Below are positions 43,018-52,400 of a stretch of DNA of 64,000 nucleotides, one piece after another. Position numbers and translations under genes: made by a program. The stretch covers positions 2,311,001-2,375,000 of the forward strand of contig OY282378.1 of assembly GCA_958295835.1 (NCBI GenBank), written 5' to 3'. The notes beneath the pieces were generated by a model, which was not told the DNA's origin, made no database searches, and saw only the letters and a program-made list of their open reading frames with translations. The stretch comes from an uncultured Gammaproteobacteria bacterium (lineage in GTDB: Bacteria; Pseudomonadota; Gammaproteobacteria; HK1). Positions within the stretch are counted from its first letter, which is position 1, and every line of letters starts with the position of its first letter.

Positions 43018-44088
43018 ATGGACCACGACGGCGCCCACAAGCTGCTCTACTCCCTGCCGGACGTCGTGGCGGATCTGCTGCGCATCCTCGCCGCCGGTTG
43101 GGCCGACAAGCTGGATTTCTCGACGCTCGAACGGCTCTCGTCGGACTATATCGACGAAGACCTCCTCAAACGCATCGGCGACATGCTCTGGCGGGTCCAC
43201 TTCCGCGAAGGGGCGCTGAAGGACGGCTCGCGGCCCTGCCTCCTCATGATGATCGAGTTCCAGTCTACTGTGGCCCCCACCATGGCGGAGCGTATTCGCA
43301 AGTACACGTCCATGCTGCTGGGGGAGTTGGAGCGCAACGGCACGGCCGCACGGGAGGGGGAGTTGCCGCTGGTGCTGGCAGCGGTGCTCTACAACGGGGA
43401 CAGGCGCTGGACGGCGGCGGGCGACGCGGCGGACCTGGTGGCACGGGTCCCGTCCGGGCGCGCGGCGCTGGCGTTGGCGGCCCACCAGCCGCAGGCCTAT
43501 TCCCTGCTGTCGGTGCGGACCGACCTTGACGCCGATGCGGGACCGGCCGACGATGCGGTGGAAAGCCGGTGGCCGGCGGACAACCGCGTGTTGGCGACGG
43601 CGCGGCTGCAACGCGCGCGGTCGGCATCGGACCTGCTGGCGAGGCTGCACGAGGAAATGGTGCGGTTTCCGGGCGTACGGAACGCGGCGTTCCGCCGGGC
43701 GCTGCATGCATGGGCCAGGGAGCTGTGGTCGCACCTGACCCGCGGCCGGTCGGCGTTGCCGCCATTCGAGGCACTGGCACAACCGGAGAGGAAAGAGATG
43801 ACGACGTTTCTGGAAGCACGGGCGAGGGAGTGGGAAGCAGAATGGCTCGCGCAAGGTATCGAGCAGGGCATCGAGCAGGGCCGCGCCAGTGAACGTGCTC
43901 TGCTGTGCCGCCAGGCCGAACGGCGGTTCGGCTCGGAAACGGCCGGTCGGCTGTCGGATCTGCTGGCAGATCTCACCAGCACGGAAATGCTCAAGGTAGG
44001 CGACTGGGTTATCGAATGCGGCACCGGCGCCGAACTGCTGTCCCGCGTCGGTTCGGGCATCGGGAGGGATAGCAACGCCGGATCCTGA
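43018..44088 (+). CDS. Rpn family recombination-promoting nuclease / PD-(D/E)XK transposase-like protein
   Basis: About 356 residues. It opens MDHDGAHKLLYSLPDVVADLLRI, the family's standard start, followed by the PD-(D/E)XK core (acidic residues around KDGSRPCLLMMIEFQST, with ExQ typical of Rpn) and the RIRKYTSMLLGELE helix, then a variable C-terminal half with Glu/Gln-rich segment AEWLAQGIEQGIEQGRASE. Rpn proteins of E. coli stimulate RecA-independent recombination and some act in phage defence. The start at 43018 is taken because it matches the family; ATG 42889 is the longer alternative. It stands directly before the modification-restriction cluster. Confidence 0.85.
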   Translation: MDHDGAHKLLYSLPDVVADLLRILAAGWADKLDFSTLERLSSDYIDEDLLKRIGDMLWRVHFREGALKDGSRPCLLMMIEFQSTVAPTMAERIRKYTSMLLGELERNGTAAREGELPLVLAAVLYNGDRRWTAAGDAADLVARVPSGRAALALAAHQPQAYSLLSVRTDLDADAGPADDAVESRWPADNRVLATARLQRARSASDLLARLHEEMVRFPGVRNAAFRRALHAWARELWSHLTRGRSALPPFEALAQPERKEMTTFLEARAREWEAEWLAQGIEQGIEQGRASERALLCRQAERRFGSETAGRLSDLLADLTSTEMLKVGDWVIECGTGAELLSRVGSGIGRDSNAGS

Positions 44089-44337
44089 ACTCGGTATCGG
44101 ACGAGTCCAGTGGAGAGCAGGCTGATCCGGGAGCAGCGTGCAGCCGCCAGCTCCGGCCCCTCGCTACCGATCCGCTCTCCCTGGCAGGCAAGAGCGGCAG
44201 CCCTCTGAAACGGCTAGAATTCCCGAAGCAGCAGGATGCGTCGGGGCAGGACGGCCGGGCGGCTGAGGCCGGAAAGCTGCCCTGACACGATCGGAAATCC
44301 TGTACGGGCCGCACGCCCCCAAGCCAGGAATCGAGCC

Positions 44338-47300
44338 ATGCCGCGCCGGAAGAAGACGCCAACGGCCCCGGAAAGTGCGAGCAGCGAGGCCGTCACGTCG
44401 CTCAAGTATCCGGCGACCCGGAAGAACATTCCCCCGGCGGGGCTCGAAGCACAAGGCTTCGTCAAAGAGGAGGCGGCGGTTTACTACCGGCACGACCCGC
44501 ACTTGCCTCCGGTGCTGCGCTCGTCGCCCGATCCGGCGGCGACCGACAGGTTGCAGGAGCTTCTGGCAACAGCTCGGCAACGTGCGCTTTCCGGGGAGGA
44601 GGCAGGCATCCTGGCCGCGGCGCTGGAGCGCTACGAGCCGTGGCTGGAGTGGAGCGGCAAGCGGGAGAGACCGTGGTTCGAGGTCGATCCGGTGGCCTTG
44701 CACATGCACGAACGGGTTTCCACCCAGGCCATCCTGCGGGTGCTGGCACGGAAGGACGTCCACCGGGACCTCTTCGCCGACCCGCAGCAGGACTACGCGA
44801 AGGCGGTCCAGTTCTACCGTCACGACGTGGACTGGACGAACCGGATGATCCTCGGCGACTCGCTCCAGGTGATGGCGAGCCTCGCGCGCCGCGAGGACCT
44901 GACGGGCAAGGTGCAGATGATCTACGTGGACCCGCCCTACGGCATCAAGTTCGCATCGAACTTCCAACCGCAGCTCGGCCAGCGCGACGTCAAGGATCGG
45001 GAGCAGGATCTGACCCGAGAGCCGGAAATGGTCAAGGCGTATCGGGACACCTGGACGCTCGGCATCCATTCGTACCTCGCCTATCTGCGCGACCGGCTGG
45101 CGATGGCGAGGGAGCTGCTTGCCGATACCGGCAGCATCTTCGTGCAGATCAGCGACGAGAACCTGCATCGCGTGCGGTGTGTGATGGATGAGGTGTTTGG
45201 TATAGGAAATTGCATTAGTACAATTTGGTTCAGCAAAACCACAGGGCAGGCCAGCTCTCTACTACCATCCAGTGGCGACTACATATTGTGGTATTGCAAA
45301 GATAGAAACAAGGTGAAATATCGGCAACTGTACTGGAAGAAAACGACTACTGCACTTGCCAGTTATTCAATCGTTGAATCTCCAGATGGGACATGGCGAA
45401 GAATGACTGATGAGGAAATACAAGTTAACAGACTCATACCAGAAAAATGGCGAATACTATCGGCACAGAATTTTCGATCACAAAATGCAACTTCTGGTGA
45501 TGATGGAATATTGAGATTGAACGGACAAATGTTTCATTGCGGAATCTCTCATCACTGGAAAACCAATTCTGAGGGACGAAGACGCTTGGTATCAGCCAAC
45601 AGGCTACTACTTCTTGGTTTATCCCCAAACTATAAGCGGTATTTTGACGATTATCCTGTGTATCCTGTAACGGATAGATGGGATGATACGGCAATAGCCG
45701 GATTTTCTGGAGAAGACAAAATCTATATTGTACAAACGGCATCTAAAGTTATCGAACGCTGTATTCTTATGACCACAGATCCGGGAGATCTGGTACTAGA
45801 TCCAACTTGTGGAAGCGGAACAACAGCCCATGCAGCAGAACAGTGGGGCCGCCGCTGGATCACCACAGACACCAGCCGAGTAGCCTTGTCGCTGGCCAAA
45901 CATCGCCTGATGACGGCCAAGTTCGACTACTACCAGCTTCGCGAGTTGAACGCCGAAGACAGGGAGCGCAGCCCTCACGGAACCTGGATCGCCGAACTGG
46001 ACGGGAAAGGCAAACCGACCGGCAGGCGATTGACCTTCGACTGCCAAACTGTCCCACACGTCACGCTACGCAGCATCGCCCGCAATACCTCACTCGACCC
46101 CATCTTCGACAGGCACGAACCGATCCTCGTCCAGAAACTCGCCACGTTGAACCGCGAAGCCGCCAGGGTCGGCGCGGACCTGAAGTCGGCACTGGCCGAC
46201 AAGCTCATCGACGAGCACCGCAAGGAAGGGGCCAGCGCCATCACCGACGCAGACGTGCGCCGCTGGCTCCTGCCGGACGCACCTCCCCGACGGATCACGA
46301 CCGCTCCCGCCCGCAAGCCGTTCAAGGGCGTCACGACCAGACAGGTCGAGAAGTACCGCGAGAAGATTCCGCGCGGGGAGTGGAAAGAATGGGAAGTTCC
46401 CTTCGATACCGACCCCGACTGGCCGGAACCCTTGCGGGAGGCACTGGCCGCCTACCGCGCCGCGTGGCGGGCGAAGATGGACGAAGTCAACGAGTGCATC
46501 GCCGCCAACGCGACCTCGGAGGAGTTGGTGGACAAGCCGGAGATCGTCAAGGGGACGGTGCGCGTTTCGGGACCGTTCACGATGGAGGGCGTGATCGCGG
46601 TGGAGGAAGGCCCGGACCGTCCGGACGGTCCGTACCACTCCGACGGCCCCGGACCGCTGGACGGTCCGCCCTCTCCCATCGGCGGCGCCCCCGATGAGGA
46701 GATGGAGGTCTTCGACGGAGACGAAGCGGAAGACGTGGCGGGAGACATGGCCGTCGCCAATGCCGAGGCGCACCTCGACAAGGTCATCCGGCTGCTCAAG
46801 GCGGCGGGGGTGGATTTCCCGGGCAACCGGAACATGAAGTTCAGTCGGATCGAGCCGCTGACCGGCGCGGCCCTGATCCACGCGGAAGGCGAGTGGCTGA
46901 ACGGCACGGGGGAAGAACGAAGGGTTGCCGTCAGCATCGGCCCGGAGGTCGGCAACGTGGCCGCGATGCAGGTGGAGGATGCGATCCGGAGCGCCAACCG
47001 GTCGGGATACGACGACGTGGTGTTTGCCGGATTCGGGTTCGACGCGGCGGCGCAGGATGCCATCGAGAGCGCCAGCCATCCGAAGCTGCGCCTGCACATG
47101 GCGCTGATCCGCCCGGACGTGGCCATGGACGACCTGCTGAAGACGCAGCCGGGCAGCCAGCTCTTCACCGTCTTCAGCGCGCCCCGCGTGAAGGGGCCGA
47201 TGCGTCGGGAGGACGGAGAGTACGCCGTCGAGGTCGAAGGCATGGACGTCTACGACCCGGTGAGCAACATGCTCTACCCGACCGACCGGCAGCGAATCGC

Positions 47301-47571
47301 GGCATGGTTCCTCGATACGGACTACGACGGCCGGACCTTCTGCATCTGTCAGGCGTTCTTTCCCGACAAGAGCAAGTGGGGCCGGCTGGCCAAGGCGCTC
47401 GACGACGTCGGGGCGGTGGAGCGGGGCGCATTCGATGCGCTCAGCGGCCTGACGAGCCTCCCCTTCCCAAAGCCGCCCCGATTGGGCAAGGGACAGGCGT
47501 GGCGGGTGGCGGTCAAGGTGATCGACCCCCGCGGCAACGAGGGCTTGCAGGTGTTGACCTTGGGGGAGTGA
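44338..47571 (+). CDS. Beta-class DNA adenine methyltransferase (Mod-like subunit)
   Basis: 1077 residues, much longer than a usual type III Mod (about 650). Motif IV is MIYVDPPYGIKF near residue 197; the SAM-binding motif I, DPTCGSGTTAHAAEQWG, lies much later near 487, so the order is beta-class and DPPY indicates N6-adenine. Residues about 285-500 between them form the target-recognition region and are encoded by AT-rich DNA (45192-45835, about 40-45% GC) in an otherwise GC-rich gene. The C-terminal 500 residues are a large extension with a Gly/Pro/Asp-rich linker (DGP repeats near 765) and a conserved-looking globular end. ATG 44338 is the first in-frame ATG with a family-like N-terminus. 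The stop is 2 bases before the ATPase gene. Confidence 0.87.
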   Translation: MPRRKKTPTAPESASSEAVTSLKYPATRKNIPPAGLEAQGFVKEEAAVYYRHDPHLPPVLRSSPDPAATDRLQELLATARQRALSGEEAGILAAALERYEPWLEWSGKRERPWFEVDPVALHMHERVSTQAILRVLARKDVHRDLFADPQQDYAKAVQFYRHDVDWTNRMILGDSLQVMASLARREDLTGKVQMIYVDPPYGIKFASNFQPQLGQRDVKDREQDLTREPEMVKAYRDTWTLGIHSYLAYLRDRLAMARELLADTGSIFVQISDENLHRVRCVMDEVFGIGNCISTIWFSKTTGQASSLLPSSGDYILWYCKDRNKVKYRQLYWKKTTTALASYSIVESPDGTWRRMTDEEIQVNRLIPEKWRILSAQNFRSQNATSGDDGILRLNGQMFHCGISHHWKTNSEGRRRLVSANRLLLLGLSPNYKRYFDDYPVYPVTDRWDDTAIAGFSGEDKIYIVQTASKVIERCILMTTDPGDLVLDPTCGSGTTAHAAEQWGRRWITTDTSRVALSLAKHRLMTAKFDYYQLRELNAEDRERSPHGTWIAELDGKGKPTGRRLTFDCQTVPHVTLRSIARNTSLDPIFDRHEPILVQKLATLNREAARVGADLKSALADKLIDEHRKEGASAITDADVRRWLLPDAPPRRITTAPARKPFKGVTTRQVEKYREKIPRGEWKEWEVPFDTDPDWPEPLREALAAYRAAWRAKMDEVNECIAANATSEELVDKPEIVKGTVRVSGPFTMEGVIAVEEGPDRPDGPYHSDGPGPLDGPPSPIGGAPDEEMEVFDGDEAEDVAGDMAVANAEAHLDKVIRLLKAAGVDFPGNRNMKFSRIEPLTGAALIHAEGEWLNGTGEERRVAVSIGPEVGNVAAMQVEDAIRSANRSGYDDVVFAGFGFDAAAQDAIESASHPKLRLHMALIRPDVAMDDLLKTQPGSQLFTVFSAPRVKGPMRREDGEYAVEVEGMDVYDPVSNMLYPTDRQRIAAWFLDTDYDGRTFCICQAFFPDKSKWGRLAKALDDVGAVERGAFDALSGLTSLPFPKPPRLGKGQAWRVAVKVIDPRGNEGLQVLTLGE
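45192..45835 (+). other. AT-rich block within the methyltransferase gene (target-recognition region)
   Basis: GC content drops sharply at about 45192 and recovers at about 45835, without breaking the reading frame. Codon choice changes too (many AAA, ATA, TTA, AAT, which are rare elsewhere here). The borders fall between motif IV and motif I, exactly where the target-recognition domain sits in beta-class methyltransferases. This points to a swapped specificity module. Confidence 0.8.
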
Positions 47572-47573
47572 AC

Positions 47574-48815
47574 ATGATCGAACGCATCGTCATCGAGAAC
47601 TTCAAGAGCCTGCGAAGCGTGGACCTGACGTTGGGACGGGTGAACTTGTTCATCGGGACCAATGCGAGCGGAAAATCGAATTTCCTCGAAGCGCTACAGG
47701 TGCTGGAAGGTATCGGCAATGGTTTTACGATCGGAGAGATTCTCAACGGAAAGCCGAGGAATGCGACCAATGAGATATGGGCAGGTATTCGTGGAGGAAG
47801 TAAATATGCGTGTTTTTCCGATCCTGTTGGAAAAGATGAAATAGCAATCGCAGCGTTCGGTGGATTGGGAGAATCGCATCCTATGAAATGGGAATATAGA
47901 ATCATGTTTTCATCAAATAAGGAAGAAATAATCGACGAAATCATACATATGAAAGATGGATTCGATTCTTCTCGTGAATACAATTATTCTCGTAAAAATA
48001 ACATCAAGATATATGAAGAATCTTCTCTGCCATTTCTATCATCATTCAATTTCAGAACGCATTCTGCATTTAGAAATCCTGTGTCATTTGAGAAAACTGA
48101 ATGGGTTGAATTATCTGGGCAATTGTCTAAGCAAGGAATACCCTTTATAATCCCGCTCATCTTTTTGCCAAAATTGTTTTCGAATACACAATTTATCAAC
48201 CCCAAATCGGAAGTACTCGGATCTTATTCTCAGTCTGATAGCGCCCAGCGTATAGGTAATCACGGGGAACATTTCGCAGCCCTGATCAAGACGATCTGCC
48301 AAGACGAAAGACTTAAAGACACCTACCTCGCATGGCTGCGCCAACTTCGTCCGGAAAAAATTGATGACGTCGGGGCGTTAACCGGTGCGATTGGCGAACC
48401 GATATTTATGCTTCGGGAGAATGGAAGAGAGTTTCCGGCGCCCGTCCTGAGCAGCGGCACCTTGCGTTTCGCGGCGCTCACGGCTGCCTTCTTCCAGCCC
48501 GATATGCCCGGCATCATGATGATCGAGGAGATCGAGAACGGCATTCACGCCAGCCGCTTGCAAATCCTGTTGGAGCTGCTGCGTAGCCAAGCCGAAGCCA
48601 CGAAGACACAAATTTTCGCAACCACCCACTCGCCGGTGATTCTGGACTGGCTTCAGGAAGAAGATTACAAAACCACCTTCCTGTGTACGCGGGATGAATC
48701 GACGGGTGAAACGAAGATCCGCTCCTTGGCCGACGTACCCAAATTCATGGACGTCATCAAGAAGACACCGGCTTCAGAATTGTTCTCGGAAGGCTGGCTC
48801 GAAGCGGCATCATGA
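47574..48815 (+). CDS. ABC/OLD-type AAA ATPase
   Basis: 413 residues with the RecF/SMC/OLD-like ATPase head: MIERIVIENFKSLRSVDL, Walker A FIGTNASGKSNFLEAL (28-35 core), ABC-type signature LSSGTLRFAALTAAFF near 291, Walker B IMMIEEIENGIHASRL near 313 and the H-loop ATTHSPVILDWL near 349. The mid-region (about 50-285, DNA 47720-48420) is AT-rich, as low as about 30% in places, while both ends are GC-rich. An SD (GGGGGAG) precedes the ATG. The last four bases overlap the next gene. Such ATPases with a TOPRIM partner act in antiphage defence (OLD, Gabija, PARIS); this is inference from family and context. Confidence 0.85.
   Translation: MIERIVIENFKSLRSVDLTLGRVNLFIGTNASGKSNFLEALQVLEGIGNGFTIGEILNGKPRNATNEIWAGIRGGSKYACFSDPVGKDEIAIAAFGGLGESHPMKWEYRIMFSSNKEEIIDEIIHMKDGFDSSREYNYSRKNNIKIYEESSLPFLSSFNFRTHSAFRNPVSFEKTEWVELSGQLSKQGIPFIIPLIFLPKLFSNTQFINPKSEVLGSYSQSDSAQRIGNHGEHFAALIKTICQDERLKDTYLAWLRQLRPEKIDDVGALTGAIGEPIFMLRENGREFPAPVLSSGTLRFAALTAAFFQPDMPGIMMIEEIENGIHASRLQILLELLRSQAEATKTQIFATTHSPVILDWLQEEDYKTTFLCTRDESTGETKIRSLADVPKFMDVIKKTPASELFSEGWLEAAS
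47720..48420 (+). other. AT-rich block within the ATPase gene
   Basis: The central part of the ATPase gene is strongly AT-rich (for instance 47941-48030 is about 30% GC), in contrast with its Walker A and Walker B ends. The reading frame is intact. It is the second such block in the cluster and again lies in the region expected to vary between relatives (the insertion between Walker A and the signature). Confidence 0.75.
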
Positions 48816-49429
48816 GCTTCACCGTGCTCGTCATCCCCGAAGATCCCATGCTCAACGGCCACATTCTGAAGCCCTTGGCCAAGGCCATCATGGCGGATGC
48901 AGGCAGACCTGCCGCGAAGGCGGACGTGCTGAGCAACCCGAGGCTTCGCGGATACGACCACGCCGTACAAGTCATCCGAGACGAGCTTCCGGGAAGATAC
49001 CGCTTCAAGGACTTGTGGCTGTTCTTCCCGGATGCCGACAAGGCCACCGACGATGCCATGCAGGCTCTGGAGGAACATGTCGCCAAGCAGGGAATCGCGT
49101 TGTTGTGCTGTGCCGCACAGCCTGAAGTAGAGATCTACGCCTGCGCCGCGTTCCGCAATGAACTCCCGGGAACGGGCATCTGGGAGGAAGCCCGCTGCCA
49201 TCCACGGATGAAAGAGGAGATTTTCGCGCCCCTGCTCGCCAGCCACGGCGATCCTCGAAGGGCCGGCGCAGGCAGGGATCTGATGATTTCGGCGTCGCTG
49301 GACAACCTGCCTCTCCTGTTCCGGCTTTGCCCCGAGCTCCAGTCCCTGCGCGATCGAATCGCCGCCCACCTCGAAGCACCTGGAACCTTCAACCCTGCAC
49401 CGCACACTGCGCCGAACCCCGCACCCTGA
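48812..49429 (+). CDS. Putative TOPRIM-like partner of the ATPase
   Basis: 205 residues with no domain I recognise securely. Features that suggest a TOPRIM-type fold: an N-terminal beta strand followed by an acidic residue (TVLVIPED, Glu near 10), then a LWLFFPDADKATDDAM segment with a DxD pair near 74 and PEVEIYACAAF after it. This arrangement (E..., DxD...) is the metal-binding pattern of TOPRIM nuclease partners of OLD-type ATPases. The start overlaps the ATPase stop by four bases, so stoichiometric co-expression is likely. The last 30 residues are Pro/Ala-rich. A DUF4276-like or other partner is equally possible. Confidence 0.5.
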   Translation: MSFTVLVIPEDPMLNGHILKPLAKAIMADAGRPAAKADVLSNPRLRGYDHAVQVIRDELPGRYRFKDLWLFFPDADKATDDAMQALEEHVAKQGIALLCCAAQPEVEIYACAAFRNELPGTGIWEEARCHPRMKEEIFAPLLASHGDPRRAGAGRDLMISASLDNLPLLFRLCPELQSLRDRIAAHLEAPGTFNPAPHTAPNPAP

Positions 49430-49432
49430 GCC

Positions 49433-52400
49433 ATGCCGGAAATCCAGATCCCCATCCAGCCGGTCGAGGCCCCCATCCTCTGCTCCCCCTACGAGGAGCC
49501 CGGCCTGCATTGGCTCTACGACACGAAGACGGGCAGGCCCTCGAAGGTCCAGGCGCGCAGGGAGGCGAGCTACTGGTACAAGAGCGAGCGGACCGGCAGC
49601 GCGCAACGGTCCCTGCTCGCCGAGGAAGAACGGGACGATCTGCCGCTCGTCAACGCGCTCCGGGACGACGTGCGGCGCTGGCGGAAGTCCGGCTGGCAGA
49701 ACGCTTCGGAGACGACGAAGAAGCTGCTCCGCCACTGGTGGCGCGAGGATCGGACGCGGCGCCTGTTCTTCTGCCAGCTCGAAGCCGCCGAGACGATCGT
49801 CTACCTCCGGGAGATCCTGGCCGCGGGACGGAAGCCGCGCTGGAAGCCGCAACTTGCCCCGGACGAATTCAGGATGCTGGAAGCGGGGCGCAACCCCAGG
49901 CCGGACGAATGGGTGGCCAAGGTTGCGCAGCATCCCAAGCTTTCCGACCTTCCCAACGAAGCCGGAGCGGCGCCCATTCCGCGCTATGCCTGCAAGATGG
50001 CGACGGGAGCCGGCAAGACCGTGGTCATGTCCATGCTCATCTCGTGGGCGTTCTGCAACCGCGGCACGAAGCCCGGCGATCCGCGCTATCCCCGCCGGGT
50101 GCTGGTGGTCTGTCCGAACCTGACGATCAGGGAACGCCTGAGCGTGTTGCGGCCCGGCGATCCGGGCAACTATTACGAGAAGTTCGACATCGTGCCCTCC
50201 TCGCTGCGCCCCGAGCTGGCGAAGGGCAAGGTGCTGGTCACGAACTGGCACGTCCTGAGCCCGGAATCCGACGTCATCACGGTGGGTGGGGTGCCGGTCG
50301 GCAAGCTGGGGGACGAAACACCCGAGGCGTTCGCCCGCGGCCGCCTCGGCGATCTCTGGGACGACGAGCCGCTGATGGTGCTGAACGACGAGGGACACCA
50401 TGCGTATCGTCCCGCCCCGGTCGGCGAGAAGACGAAGCTGTCCTCCGAGGAAAAGGCGGACCGAGAGGAAGCGACGGTCTGGGTGAGCGGCCTGGACCGG
50501 ATCAACGCCGCCTGCGGGATCGGGCTCTGCGTGGATCTTTCGGCGACGCCCTTCTACCTCCACGGAAGCGGATATCCCGAGGGTTCCCCCTTCCCCTGGA
50601 TCGTCAGCGACTTCAGTCTGGTGGACGCCATCGAATCGGGGATCACCAAGATCCCCCGCCTCCCGGCCATCGACAGCACCGGCCGCCCCGATCCCGTGTA
50701 CTTCAGGCTGTGGGAGCACGTGGCGAAGCGTCTCAAGCCGGGGGACCGGTTGCCGGGAGGCAAGCCGAAGCCCGAGGCCGCCTACCGCGAGGCGGAAGCC
50801 GCGCTGCTCACGCTCGCGGGGGAGTGGAAGGAACGCTTCGATCAGGTGCAGGCGTCGGCCCCGGGGCAGGACCGGACCCCGCCGGTGATGATCGCGGTCT
50901 GCGACAACACCGACGTCGCGGAGCATTTCCACCGGATGATCTCGGGCGAGGAGCTGGTGGCGGCGGCCGGGGCGGCCGATGAGATGGAAGACGACGACGA
51001 CGGCGATTCGCCCGAAAGCCCGAGGAACAAGAGCAAGAAGCCGAAGGCGGTCAAGCGTTATGGCGCGGGGCTGCCGGGGTTCCCCGAGCTGTGGAACCGG
51101 GACGGCGCCGAGGTCGCGTTGCGCATCGATTCGAAGCTGCTCGCGGCGGCGGAGAGCGAGGACCCGAAGGCCACCAGGAAGCACGCCGCGGAGGAGTTGC
51201 GGAAGATCGTTTCGACGGTGGGCGCTCCGGGCGAACCGGGGGAACGTATCCGCTGCGTGGTGAGCGTCAACATGCTGAGTGAGGGCTGGGACGCCAACAA
51301 CGTCACGCATATCCTGGGGTTGCGCGCGTTCCACAGCCAGCTTCTGTGTGAGCAGGTGGTCGGGCGGGGGCTGCGCAGGATGGATTACACGCCCGATCCG
51401 GAAACGGGACTCCTGACCGCCGAATACGTCGACGTCTTCGGAGTCCCGTTCTCGCTCATTCCGTTCAAGGGCCGCCAGCCGGGAGGCGGGCCGCCGCCGG
51501 AAGACCGTCCCAGGCACGAGGTCATGGCCCTGCCGGAGCGAAAGGCGTTCGAGATCCGGTTTCCGATCGTCGAAGGTTACGTCGTGTCGTTGAAGAAGAA
51601 CCGCATCGCCTGTGACCTCGACGCCGTGGAGCGTACTTCGCTGGATCCATGGGCCACGCCGACCGCCGCCTTCGTGCGCCCGCAGGTCGGATACCAGATC
51701 GGCCACCCGGGCGCATACGGCGGATTCGGGTTCGAGGAAGTGGATCGCCGGCAGTACTACGACTCGGTGCACCCGCAGACGATCGCGTTCGCCATCGCCG
51801 TCGAGATCGTGCGGGCGCTCACGGAGGCCGCACACCCCGGCAAGGAGCGGCTGCGATGCGAAAGCCGCCGGACCCTGTTTCCCCAAGTGCTGCGCATCGT
51901 CTCGGACTACGTCCGCGAGCGTGTGGACCTGAACGGCCTGCATCCCTGCGACGTCGGGTTGCAGACCTACGCCCGGCGCATCGTGGATCTGCTGGTCGCC
52001 GCGATCATGCCCGACGACTCGAAGGACGAAGCGCCGTTGCTGCCGAGGTTGAACCGTTACCGGCCCATCGGGAGCACCGGCAGCGTCCACTTCAAGACGG
52101 TGAAGCCCGTCCAGGCAACCGTCGCCAGCCATCTGAACCACGTGGCCTGCGACACCGGTACCTGGGAGCAGGCCGCGACGTTCCGGCTCGAGAAGCTGGC
52201 CAACGACGGCATCGTCCACTGCTACGCACGCAACGACCGCCTCGAGTTCAACATCCCCTTCGAGCTCTACGGCACTCCGCGCGCCTACGAGCCCGACTTC
52301 ATCGTGAAGCTGGCGAACGGCCTCAACGTCGTGCTGGAAATCAAGGGACGGTCGCACGAGGACACGGACGTCAAGCATCAGGCGGCAAGGCGTTGGGTCT

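Noticed and set aside
45434..45742. 102-codon minus-strand frame in the AT-rich block of the methyltransferase gene
   Set aside because: The plus frame is open across the block and joins both conserved methyltransferase motifs; the minus peptide has no known features.
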